Made by a program: the position numbers and the translations under genes
Part shown: positions 26,881 to 33,629 of the stretch, in pieces
Layout: each line of letters starts with the position of its first letter
Numbering within the stretch: position 1 is the stretch's first letter
Notes under the pieces: model-generated
The model's input: the letters and a program-made list of their open reading frames with translations, nothing else
The model's database searches: none
Told to the model about the DNA's origin: nothing
Origin: Thiotrichales bacterium
Lineage (GTDB): Bacteria > Pseudomonadota > Gammaproteobacteria > Thiomicrospirales > Thiomicrospiraceae
Direction of reading: 5' to 3'
DNA: 33,629 bases
NCBI GenBank assembly: GCA_016938655.1
Contig: JAFGUG010000067.1
Location: forward strand, 82,247 to 115,875

Positions 26881-27681
26881 CTAACCAACAATAAACCAAC
26901 CATTCAGCAGGTTTTCTTTATTGTAAGCGTGCTTGGAGTAAGTTTCATTTTCATACTTCTGCAACTGCATGCCGGCTTCAATGACAATGGCATGGGCTGC
27001 CCCCGTATCCCACTCCATGGTTGGCCCAAGACGTGGATAAATATCCGCTTCACCCTCGGCCACTAAACAGATTTTAAGTGAACTGCCGATTGAGTGGGTA
27101 GTGAGCAGTGGGTAGTTGGCCGCGTAGTTATCGATAAATGCTTTCGTTTCTGGTGACATGTGTGATTTACTCGCCACCACAATCAGCTCACCGTCTTTTC
27201 TGATTTTTGCTTTCGGTAACTTAACGGTTTGTAATTGGTTGTCTACCGTTTCCTCTTTGTATGCGCCCTCACCTTGTTTCGCCCAGTAGGTTTCATGTAA
27301 GGCGGGGGCATAGACCACACCAAGTACGGGTGTGTCTTTGTGAATGAGTGCGATGTTAACGGTAAACTCTCCGTTCTTTTTCACGAACTCTTTGGTGCCA
27401 TCCACCGGATCCACTAACCAGAAGTAGTCCCACTCTTTTCTGTCAGCGTACGGGATGCCTTTGCCCTCTTCCGACAGTATCGGGATTTGGGTGCCGTTTT
27501 GTTGATCTAAAGCGAGCAGGCCTGCCACAATTAAGTTGTGTGCAGCTTTATCCGCTTCGGTCAGTGGGGATTCGTCGGCTTTGAATTCAACTTCAAAGTC
27601 TTTGTTGTAGATGTCCATAATCACCTCACCGGCTTGTTTGGCGAGGGTGACGATGTCTTGTACGTTGATTTTTTCTAACAT
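26881..27681 (-). CDS. cysQ: 3'(2'),5'-bisphosphate nucleotidase CysQ (PAP phosphatase)
   Basis: CysQ hydrolyses PAP, the by-product of PAPS-using enzymes, to AMP. I start at the ATG at 27681 (MLEKINVQDIVTLAKQAG, 266 residues). An upstream TTG at 27717 would translate an intergenic heptad repeat. The lithium-sensitive phosphatase motifs are clear: ILSEEGKG, WLVDPVDGTKEF and MEWDTGAAHAI. Residues 188-197 (ANYPLLTTHS) are encoded by a heptad-repeat tract like those on either side of cysC. In this operon, with a sulfotransferase and no PAPS reductase, its substrate would be PAP released by sulfation. Confidence 0.93.
   Translation of the reverse strand: MLEKINVQDIVTLAKQAGEVIMDIYNKDFEVEFKADESPLTEADKAAHNLIVAGLLALDQQNGTQIPILSEEGKGIPYADRKEWDYFWLVDPVDGTKEFVKKNGEFTVNIALIHKDTPVLGVVYAPALHETYWAKQGEGAYKEETVDNQLQTVKLPKAKIRKDGELIVVASKSHMSPETKAFIDNYAANYPLLTTHSIGSSLKICLVAEGEADIYPRLGPTMEWDTGAAHAIVIEAGMQLQKYENETYSKHAYNKENLLNGWFIVG
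27093..27120. repeat. Heptad repeat tract inside cysQ (four units)
   Basis: Units AGTGGGT, AGTGAGC, AGTGGGT, AGTTGGC follow at exact 7-bp steps. Fifteen bases (AGTGGGTAGTGAGCA) are identical to 27702-27716 in the cysC-cysQ spacer. It is translated in frame within CysQ. Confidence 0.7.
27526..27535. repeat. GCAGGCCTGC palindrome, perfect copy
   Basis: Perfect 10-mer in cysQ, encoding the VAGLLA helix segment. Confidence 0.8.
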
Positions 27682-27694
27682 AAACCTAGTTGGC

Positions 27695-27754
27695 AGTAAG
27701 CAGTGGGTAGTGAGCAACTGACTGCCTACTACTCACTACGCACTGCACACTCCC
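27695..27754. repeat. Inverted heptad-repeat hairpin between cysC and cysQ
   Basis: AGT-type heptads at 27695, 27702 and 27709 face ACT-type heptads at 27721, 27728, 27735 and 27742. Fifteen bases (27700-27714) pair with 27732-27746 with one mismatch, around a 17-nt loop. It fills nearly the whole spacer and could act as an attenuator, an RNA stabiliser, or be a mobile mini-repeat. Confidence 0.7.
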
Positions 27755-28354
27755 TTAAATATAGTTATTCTGTTCTAAGTAGTCGATGACGTGTTGCGCG
27801 GCATCTTCAATGCTGATGTTGTCATTGATAATATGCACTTCAGCGGTGCTTGGGGCTTCGTACGGTGAACTGATACCGGTGAAGTCTTTGATCTCACCCG
27901 CTCTTGCTTTTTTGTAGAGACCTTTGGGATCCCGTTGTTCACAAGTGGCTAAGGGGGCATCAATAAACACTTCAATAAACTCACCCGCTCTGCTCATTTC
28001 TCGAATCATATTTCGATCACTTTCAAATGGTGAGATAAACGCGGTAATGACAATCAACCCAGCGTCACTGAACAGCTTGGCCACTTCTCCAACCCGTCGG
28101 ATATTTTCTATGCGATCCATTTCTGAGAAGGTGAGGCCTTTGTTCAGTCCATGACGCACATTATCCCCATCCAACAGATAGGTGTGTTTTTGTCTTTGGA
28201 ACAATAAGTTCTCGACCGCATTGGCGATGGTGGATTTACCACTGCCACTTAATCCAGTAAACCAGAGAATACAGGGGGTTTGTTGTTTCATATTGGAGCG
28301 CTCTTCACGGGTGACGTGATGATCGTGCCAAACAATGTTTTCATTGTGCTGCAT
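27755..28354 (-). CDS. cysC: Adenylyl-sulfate (APS) kinase CysC
   Basis: CysC phosphorylates APS at the 3' position to make PAPS, the universal sulfuryl donor. The 199-residue form starts at the ATG at 28354 ([19 protein letters not shown]), with GAGA just upstream; a GTG at 28399 would lie inside repeat DNA. Diagnostic parts are [11 protein letters not shown] (34-44, P-loop), [16 protein letters not shown], and [12 protein letters not shown] with the family serine. It is free-standing rather than fused to CysN, and flanked on both sides by heptad-repeat spacers. Confidence 0.95.
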   Translation of the reverse strand: MQHNENIVWHDHHVTREERSNMKQQTPCILWFTGLSGSGKSTIANAVENLLFQRQKHTYLLDGDNVRHGLNKGLTFSEMDRIENIRRVGEVAKLFSDAGLIVITAFISPFESDRNMIREMSRAGEFIEVFIDAPLATCEQRDPKGLYKKARAGEIKDFTGISSPYEAPSTAEVHIINDNISIEDAAQHVIDYLEQNNYI

Positions 28355-28383
28355 AAAAAATCTCTTTTTTATCGTGGGAAGTA

Positions 28384-28430
28384 AACAGTAGACAGCCACT
28401 ATTCACTGCCCACTGCTCACTCACTACTCT
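28384..28430. repeat. Heptad repeat tract between the permease gene and cysC
   Basis: Units CACTATT, CACTGCC, CACTGCT, then CACT-CACTACT, at 7-bp steps from 28397, preceded by related AGT/ACT strings. It belongs to the same family as the tracts at 27093 and 27695. Confidence 0.65.
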
Positions 28431-28433
28431 ATT

Positions 28434-30158
28434 CTAAAACGGAAAAAACATCGGGACAAACGTCAGGACAATCGCACCATACACGATTGTCACCGGCAGT
28501 CCCATTTTAATGTAGTCGGTAAATCGATAGCCCCCAGGGGTATAGACCATTAAGTTGGTCTGATAGCCGTAAGGGGTTAAAAAGCTGGCACTGGCGCCAT
28601 ACGCCACGGCCATAATAAACGGCCAAGCATTCACATCCAACATCTGACTGGTGGCCAAGGCGATTGGAAAGCCCAGTGCCGCGGCGGCGTTGTTGGTAAT
28701 CAATTCGGTGAGCAGCACGGTAAGCAGATAGATACCGATAAAACTGCCCCAGATCCCCCAAGCACTGAACACCCAGAGCACACTCTCTGCCAATACATTC
28801 GCCGCCCCACTGTCTAACATGACACTGGCAATGCCCAATGCGGAACCGATAATAAAGAACAGTTCAAAGGGCAAACGACGTCTGAGTTCTTGAAAGCTGG
28901 TGAGCTTAAACACCAAGAACAGCGCAAGCAATATAAACAGCCCTTTAATCAGTGGTAACCACTCAAGGGCGGCTAAGCCAATCACGCTTAAAAACCCTAT
29001 CCCCACAAACAGACTTTGTTGATCCGTGAGGTGTTTACCAATGTCGACTTTAGAGTAGAAGTAGAAGTTCTTCTCTAAGTTCTCTCTTTTTTCAAAATCC
29101 GAACCGGTAATCAGCACTAAGGTATCCCCCGCTTTTAGCACCACTTCAGACAATCGGCAGTCTAGGGTCTCGTGTCCACGACGTATGGCGACCACCGCAG
29201 CATCGAACTTGTTTCTGAAGTTGGCGGCTTTGACGGTCGAGCCTAATAGGGTCGAGGTGTGGGAGATGACCACTTCAATAAAGTGATTGTTCTCCTCTTT
29301 CACCTGCGCACCAGGTAAGGTGAGTCCGGGGATTAACAGTAACTTTGGTGCAGCTTTAATGTCGCCGACAAACATCAATCGATCATTCGGGGTAAAGCGG
29401 TAACTCGGAGCAACCGGGGCAAACACGCCTTCAGTGGAGACCACTTGCACTAGGAACAGCTCTTCTAAGTGTCTTAAATTGGCCTCTTGTACCGTTTGCC
29501 CAATCAGTGGGGAATCGGGACTGAGCTTGGCTTCAATAAAGTACTCGGTGGTTTGGGTGCTCTTTCGGTTAATCAGGGGCAAAATCTTTGGGGCGAGCAG
29601 AACTAAAAGTAACGTACCGGCACCCAGTAAGATACCGCCGACGTAGATAAAATCAAACATCCCGAGTTCAGGTAGGCCGGCTTTGACCACGAACCCGTTA
29701 ATGATTAGGTGCGTTGAGGTGCCAATCAGCGTCAGTGTGCCACCGAAGATGGCAATGTACGACAGAGGTATGAGCAGTTTAGAGGGGGGATGCTGGCTTG
29801 ACTTACCGGCGGAGGACATTAAGGTGGCCACCACGGCGGTGTTATTGAGCATCGCCGAGCCGCCACCCACAAACAGTCCCATGCGAGCGATTGAGGTGCG
29901 TAAGCCTTTGGAGAAGAGCTTTTGCCCGACCCAATTGACCCAGCGGGTTTTCTCTAACACTTGAGAGACCATCAACAACACAATCAAGGTGATGAGTGCC
30001 GGATTGACGAAGTTACCGAGCATCGAATCGAGTGAGAGAAGCCCTGTGAGATAGTAGAGAAACACCAACCCCAAAAACGCTTTAAAGGCTTGCACCCTGC
30101 CCGTTATCAGCACGGCCAATAACAGAGCAATGGAGCCAAGTACCAACCAGGTTGTCAC
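28434..30158 (-). CDS. SLC13/DASS-type anion permease with RCK_C domains, probable sulfate importer
   Basis: The 574-residue inner-membrane protein has about ten membrane segments split by a cytoplasmic insert (about 200-380). The insert holds two TrkA-C/RCK_C-like domains (SPLIGQTVQEANLRHL..., STLLGSTVKAANFRNKF...). This is the design of bacterial SLC13/ArsB-superfamily permeases found next to sulfate-activation genes. The C-terminal half has NNAAAALGFPIALA and a motif near PYGYQTNLMVY, typical of DASS carriers. It starts with GTG at 30158 and AAGG seven bases before. Its place between cysN and cysC makes sulfate the most likely substrate, but no residue proves it. Confidence 0.82.
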   Translation of the reverse strand: MTTWLVLGSIALLLAVLITGRVQAFKAFLGLVFLYYLTGLLSLDSMLGNFVNPALITLIVLLMVSQVLEKTRWVNWVGQKLFSKGLRTSIARMGLFVGGGSAMLNNTAVVATLMSSAGKSSQHPPSKLLIPLSYIAIFGGTLTLIGTSTHLIINGFVVKAGLPELGMFDFIYVGGILLGAGTLLLVLLAPKILPLINRKSTQTTEYFIEAKLSPDSPLIGQTVQEANLRHLEELFLVQVVSTEGVFAPVAPSYRFTPNDRLMFVGDIKAAPKLLLIPGLTLPGAQVKEENNHFIEVVISHTSTLLGSTVKAANFRNKFDAAVVAIRRGHETLDCRLSEVVLKAGDTLVLITGSDFEKRENLEKNFYFYSKVDIGKHLTDQQSLFVGIGFLSVIGLAALEWLPLIKGLFILLALFLVFKLTSFQELRRRLPFELFFIIGSALGIASVMLDSGAANVLAESVLWVFSAWGIWGSFIGIYLLTVLLTELITNNAAAALGFPIALATSQMLDVNAWPFIMAVAYGASASFLTPYGYQTNLMVYTPGGYRFTDYIKMGLPVTIVYGAIVLTFVPMFFPF

Positions 30159-30188
30159 ACGCTTACCTTATTGGGTTTATGAGTCGAG

Positions 30189-31625
30189 TTACAGCTCATC
30201 AATGGAACGACACTGCCACTCTGGGAAGTGCTGTCTGACTAAGGCGTTCATCTCTTTTTCAAAGGCGCTGTACACTTTGCCTTCGGCATGGGTATAGTCG
30301 TCTTTGGATTTAGACTGAATCATCCCCGCGGCTAAGGTGGCATTGGTGTATTTATCAATCACGATAAAGCTACCGGTGCCTTTGATTTTATCGTATGGGT
30401 CAAAGGAGATTTTTTGGTTCAGGCTTAACTGACATTTGGCAATCTCGTTAAGCGCCAACTCATCGGTATCAAAGGTCTCTAACGTATTAACATCAACACG
30501 GTAGTCGATTTTGGTGAAGCGACCGGTGGTGACATTGGTAGCACGTTTGATGAGGTAGTCGTTACCGGGTTTCATACCCTGCTCGTCCATCCACACTACC
30601 ATCACTTCTAAGTGATCCGCGACTTCAGGGACATCGGTTGATTTAACAATCATATCGCCACGACTGATGTCGATCTCATCGTCTAAGGTTAGGGTAATGG
30701 CCATCGGGGCAAACGCACTGTCCACTTCCATGGTGTCTAAACTCACCGCCGGTTGAATGACTTGTTTGACGGTTGAGGTTTTCAGTGAAGGCAGAACGGT
30801 AATGGCGTCCCCTACATTAATGGAGCCGGCAGCAATGGTGCCACAAAATCCACGGAAGTCTAAATGTGGACGGTTGACGTACTGCACTGGCAGACGGAAG
30901 TGATCGTGATCAATGGTGTCACCAATGGCAATGGTATCCAGTAGCTCCATAAGCGGCACGTCTTTATTCCAAGGCATTTTGTCACTTGGATTGACGACGT
31001 TATCCCCTGTTAACGCAGAGACGGGACAGAAGATTGGGTTTTCGATTCCCAGCTCTTTGGCAAAATTCGTGTACTCGACCTTTATCTCGTTAAAACGAGC
31101 TTCACTGAAGTCAACCAAGTCCATTTTGTTCACGGCCACGACAATGTGCTTAATGCCTAATAGGCTGGTGATGTAGCTGTGACGACGGGTTTGGGTTTGC
31201 ACACCGTAGCGGGCATCGATTAGGATAATAGCAAGATCTGCAGTTGAAGCGCCAGTGGCCATGTTGCGGGTGTATTGCTCGTGCCCCGGGGTGTCGGCAA
31301 TAATGAATTTACGACGATCGGTGGCAAAAAAACGGTAAGCGACATCAATGGTAATGCCCTGTTCACGCTCAGATTGCAGACCGTCAACTAACAACGCTAG
31401 ATCGACCTCTTCACCGGTGGTACCGTGTTTTTTAGAGTCTTTGTTAATGGCGGCCAGTTGATCTTCAAAAATCATTTTAGAGTCGTGCAGTAAACGACCG
31501 ATTAGGGTACTTTTACCGTCATCCACACTGCCACAAGTTATAAAACGCAGGAGTTCTTTGTTTTCGTGCTGGTGAAGGTATGCTTCGATGTCGTTTTCTA
31601 ATAGTGCTGTTTTTTCTACGGCCAT
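30189..31625 (-). CDS. cysN: Sulfate adenylyltransferase subunit 1 CysN (GTPase)
   Basis: With CysD it forms ATP sulfurylase, which makes APS from sulfate and ATP and uses GTP hydrolysis to drive the reaction. The 478 residues carry EF-Tu-like motifs: G1 GSVDDGKST (32-40), the G2 region with GITIDVAYRFF, G3 DTPGHEQYTRNM, G4 NKMDLV and the VSALTGDNV G5 area, then two beta-barrel domains. There is no CysC domain at the C-terminus. AAGGG is eight bases before the ATG, inside the end of the sulfotransferase gene. Confidence 0.97.
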   Translation of the reverse strand: MAVEKTALLENDIEAYLHQHENKELLRFITCGSVDDGKSTLIGRLLHDSKMIFEDQLAAINKDSKKHGTTGEEVDLALLVDGLQSEREQGITIDVAYRFFATDRRKFIIADTPGHEQYTRNMATGASTADLAIILIDARYGVQTQTRRHSYITSLLGIKHIVVAVNKMDLVDFSEARFNEIKVEYTNFAKELGIENPIFCPVSALTGDNVVNPSDKMPWNKDVPLMELLDTIAIGDTIDHDHFRLPVQYVNRPHLDFRGFCGTIAAGSINVGDAITVLPSLKTSTVKQVIQPAVSLDTMEVDSAFAPMAITLTLDDEIDISRGDMIVKSTDVPEVADHLEVMVVWMDEQGMKPGNDYLIKRATNVTTGRFTKIDYRVDVNTLETFDTDELALNEIAKCQLSLNQKISFDPYDKIKGTGSFIVIDKYTNATLAAGMIQSKSKDDYTHAEGKVYSAFEKEMNALVRQHFPEWQCRSIDEL

Positions 31626-31629
31626 TGCT

Positions 31630-32475
31630 CTAACCCTTTAAATCGTATTTTTTCCATGAAGAGAGGTCTTTACGCATTAGCCTCTCTAACTGTTCAATAT
31701 CTTGCTTGTACAATGAATACAACAAAGATTCTGTTTTACTATCCATTTTGTCCTGATAAATTCTTTTGTGCGCAACAAGCGAATCACCGTAATCAAAAGT
31801 TGGGATCCCTAAAAAATCATTTAATTCCGACAAAACCATTCTGTGATTATTCATCAAATCATCGCTGAATAAGACAATTAATTGCTTAGATTCAAAAACC
31901 TCTAAAAGTTTAGAGATTTGTTGAAAATAAAACCCCCTTGAAACATAAGATTTAATTCTCTCTTGGTTAGGGAAAGGCTCTTGTGCCATTTCTGCTCTTA
32001 CAGCTTCAGAAAAACTAAGACTTTCTTTTCCCTTCTGAAGGGCCATATTGTATTGAGAGTAAGCTCTTTTTACTGGATCCCTTAATACAAGAATTAACTT
32101 TATGTCAGGATTATAATCTTTTATAAGTTTATGACATCGAGTCAAAAACGAATATATGGGAGTTGCTTCAGCTAAAACCGGGGATTTTCTATTAAAAAAA
32201 TATGAGTGGTAACTTGCATAATCCCCCTTATTTAAAAATTTATCTTTGTCAAAAAAATGCAATTCTTTAATTTCGGACATGCCAATAAGTGAGTTTTTTT
32301 GTAAATACTTTTGCAGTGAGGTTGTACCACCCTTCTGAACACCTATAATTAAAAAATCTAATTTCCGGCCATTCATATGGCTGATATTCAATTTTATTTT
32401 TATATATTCAATTATTCTTTGAACAAAAAACTTTAATTTTCTTAACTGTTCTCGAAATTCCCTTAAACGCCACAT
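31630..32475 (-). CDS. PAPS-dependent sulfotransferase
   Basis: The 281-residue protein has the two PAPS-binding motifs of the Sulfotransfer_1/NodH-like family: the 5'-phosphosulfate loop VQKGGTTSL (46-54, catalytic Lys48) and the 3'-phosphate motif LRDPVKRAYSQYN (131-143, Ser140). KELHFFD (70-76) and YVSRGFYFQQISKLLEVF are also family features. Residues 1-33 are basic and amphipathic, which could place it at the membrane face; Met34 is a weaker alternative start. It lies exactly between cysD and cysN (3 and 4 nt gaps), inside the ATP sulfurylase operon, and is clearly more A+T-rich than both. The acceptor is probably a polysaccharide or lipid-linked sugar, judging from neighbours only. Confidence 0.9.
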   Translation of the reverse strand: MWRLREFREQLRKLKFFVQRIIEYIKIKLNISHMNGRKLDFLIIGVQKGGTTSLQKYLQKNSLIGMSEIKELHFFDKDKFLNKGDYASYHSYFFNRKSPVLAEATPIYSFLTRCHKLIKDYNPDIKLILVLRDPVKRAYSQYNMALQKGKESLSFSEAVRAEMAQEPFPNQERIKSYVSRGFYFQQISKLLEVFESKQLIVLFSDDLMNNHRMVLSELNDFLGIPTFDYGDSLVAHKRIYQDKMDSKTESLLYSLYKQDIEQLERLMRKDLSSWKKYDLKG

Positions 32476-32478
32476 TCA

Positions 32479-33393
32479 CTAAAAGTAACCTTCAATTTTT
32501 TTCTTTTCCATGGATCCGGCTTCATCGTGGTCGATCATACGACCTTGTCTTTCTGAGACTTTGGTGAGCAGCATCTCTTGGATGATTTCAGGTAAGGTGG
32601 TGGCTTCGGACTCTACCGCACCGGTCAGTGGGTAGCAACCTAAGGTTCTAAAGCGAACTTTTTCCATTTTGGCGGTTTTACGGAGTTCTTCTGGCATGCG
32701 ATCATCATCGACCATGATTTTGGTGCCGCCGTATTCCACCACTGGGCGCTCTTTTGAGAAGTAGAGATCCGGGATTTTGACATTTTCTAGGTAGATGTAT
32801 TGCCAGATATCGAGTTCTGTCCAGTTAGACAGTGGGAAGATACGAATGGATTCGCCTTTTTGGTGACGACCGTTGTAGGTGTCCCACAATTCTGGACGTT
32901 GGTTTTTTGGATCCCAACGGTGGTTTTTATCACGGAAAGAGTAAATTCGTTCTTTGGCACGCGACTTCTCTTCATCACGTCTGGCACCACCAAAAACGGC
33001 GTCGTATTTACCGGCATCTAACAGCTGACGAAGCCCTTGGGTTTTCATAATGTCGGTGTGCATGGCTGAACCGTGCGTAAAAGGACCAATGCCTTGTTCG
33101 ATGCCTTTTGGGTTGATATGAACCACTAACTCCATACCCACTTCTTTGGCGCGCTGATCACGAAATTCAATCATTTCTTTGAATTTCCAGGTGGTGTCTA
33201 CGTGGGCTAATGGGAATGGTGGTGGGGCTGGATAGAAGGCTTTTTGAGCGAGGTGTAACATAACAGAAGAGTCTTTACCCACACTGTAAAGCATCACAGG
33301 GTTTTCAAACTCGGCAATCACTTCGCGCATAATGTGGATCGATTCGGCTTCGAGCTTTTTGAGGTGGGTGAGTCTTTCGGAACTAACTTTCAT
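32479..33393 (-). CDS. cysD: Sulfate adenylyltransferase subunit 2 CysD
   Basis: CysD is the catalytic, ATP pyrophosphatase-fold subunit of ATP sulfurylase. Its 304 residues match the family throughout: the PP-loop SVGKDSSVM (37-45), [34 protein letters not shown], the [10 protein letters not shown] segment and the C-terminal [16 protein letters not shown]. It is the first gene of the sulfate-activation operon. Its partner CysN follows only after an intervening sulfotransferase gene. Confidence 0.97.
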   Translation of the reverse strand: MKVSSERLTHLKKLEAESIHIMREVIAEFENPVMLYSVGKDSSVMLHLAQKAFYPAPPPFPLAHVDTTWKFKEMIEFRDQRAKEVGMELVVHINPKGIEQGIGPFTHGSAMHTDIMKTQGLRQLLDAGKYDAVFGGARRDEEKSRAKERIYSFRDKNHRWDPKNQRPELWDTYNGRHQKGESIRIFPLSNWTELDIWQYIYLENVKIPDLYFSKERPVVEYGGTKIMVDDDRMPEELRKTAKMEKVRFRTLGCYPLTGAVESEATTLPEIIQEMLLTKVSERQGRMIDHDEAGSMEKKKIEGYF

Positions 33394-33450
33394 AATTATG
33401 AATACCTGAATTTTTAGATATTAATTTTACTTATACTTTATTAAGAATAA

Positions 33451-33459
33451 ATCATACCA
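33451..33459 (-). promoter_or_regulatory. Extended -10 promoter for the cysD operon
   Basis: On the minus strand TGG-TATGAT, an extended -10 element, lies about 58 bp before the cysD ATG in the 98-bp gap after the phosphomannomutase gene. No good -35 is present, which fits an extended -10 promoter. No CysB site was recognised. Confidence 0.45.
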
Positions 33460-33491
33460 TGCTTTATAAAAAAAATACCATGTGTAGTTTG

Positions 33492-33629
33492 TTATTGAAT
33501 TAAATTTTCTATTTCCTTAACCTTTTCTCGAACCAATCTCTCATCACCCTTCGACTCTACATTCAGCCTTAATAAAGGCTCGGTGTTTGAGGCTCGAATA
33601 TTCATACGCCAGTTGCCAAAATCCAAACT
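33492..33629 (-). CDS. Phosphomannomutase/phosphoglucomutase, C-terminal end (cut by window edge)
   Basis: Only the last 45 residues are present. They read SLDFGNWRMNIRASNTEPLL and RLNVESKGDERL, which is the phosphate-binding R-x-SNTEP loop and terminal strand of alpha-D-phosphohexomutases of the ManB/CpsG type. The enzyme would make mannose-1-phosphate or glucose-1-phosphate for nucleotide sugars. It points the same way as the cysD operon and suggests that the polysaccharide region continues to the right. Confidence 0.85.
   Translation of the reverse strand, partial: SLDFGNWRMNIRASNTEPLLRLNVESKGDERLVREKVKEIENLIQ

Noticed and set aside
27682..27717. Extended N-terminus of CysQ from a TTG at 27717
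   Set aside because: The added 12 residues are translated repeat DNA. The ATG at 27681 starts the conserved protein and has an AGG upstream.
28355..28399. Extended N-terminus of CysC from a GTG at 28399
   Set aside because: It reads through the heptad repeat. The ATG at 28354 has a GAGA ribosome site and begins the family sequence.
27093..28430. CRISPR-like spaced repeats near cysC
   Set aside because: The units are only 7 bp, directly adjacent and degenerate, with no constant spacers, and no cas genes are present.
1..33629. tRNA, rRNA or riboswitch genes
   Set aside because: I looked in the spacers on both strands and saw no cloverleaf, rRNA segment or known riboswitch core. A covariance-model scan would be needed to exclude small RNAs.

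Overview
The window looks like chromosome of a free-living, motile gammaproteobacterium. The murC-ddl-ftsQ-ftsA order, a SUF iron-sulfur operon, overlapping thyA-folA, a complete Znu zinc importer and a cysD/cysN/cysC set all fit. The protein texture and moderately A+T-rich DNA suggest the Thiomicrospira / Hydrogenovibrio / Thiomicrorhabdus group of marine sulfur oxidisers. That placement is inference and no rRNA is present to test it.

Layout. (1) 1-3558, minus strand: the distal dcw division and wall cluster murC-ddl-ftsQ-ftsA, with ftsA cut by the window edge. murG is not next to murC. (2) 3722-4370, plus: a mazEF-type toxin-antitoxin pair between two essential operons. (3) 4382-9262, minus: sufB-sufC-sufD-sufS. 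(4) 9408-12910: a zinc block, with a CobW-like protein and znuA leftward and znuC-znuB rightward from a shared control region. (5) 13211-15989: a decayed HipA/YjjJ-like gene ending at a possible IS200/IS605 end remnant, then a large chemoreceptor with a C-terminal zinc-binding CZB domain. (6) 16090-17408: thyA-folA. (7) 17555-18547: galE. (8) 18657-20865: an isolated flgK with a very good sigma-28 promoter. (9) 20866-21555: gene-free, A+T-rich DNA. (10) 21556-26780: two tandem acyltransferase-3/SGNH genes and a divergent polysaccharide pyruvyl transferase gene. (11) 26881-33393, minus: cysD - sulfotransferase - cysN - SLC13-type permease - cysC - cysQ. (12) the 3' end of a phosphomannomutase/phosphoglucomutase gene at the right edge.

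The most interesting unit is block 11. It has sulfate uptake, ATP sulfurylase, APS kinase, a PAPS-dependent sulfotransferase and the phosphatase that removes the by-product PAP, but no PAPS reductase or sulfite reductase. With the flanking pyruvyl transferase, O-acyltransferases, galE and phosphomannomutase, this reads as a machine for making a sulfated, acylated, possibly pyruvylated surface polysaccharide rather than for assimilating sulfur. The sulfotransferase gene sits exactly between cysD and cysN, with 3-4 nt gaps and visibly different base composition.

Two repeat systems cut across the genes. The 10-bp palindrome GCAGGCCTGC occurs five times perfectly, plus five near copies, mostly inside coding sequence, with half of all copies in the cobW-like/znuA stretch. 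A heptad repeat (ACT plus four variable bases) fills both spacers around cysC and is also translated within cysQ.
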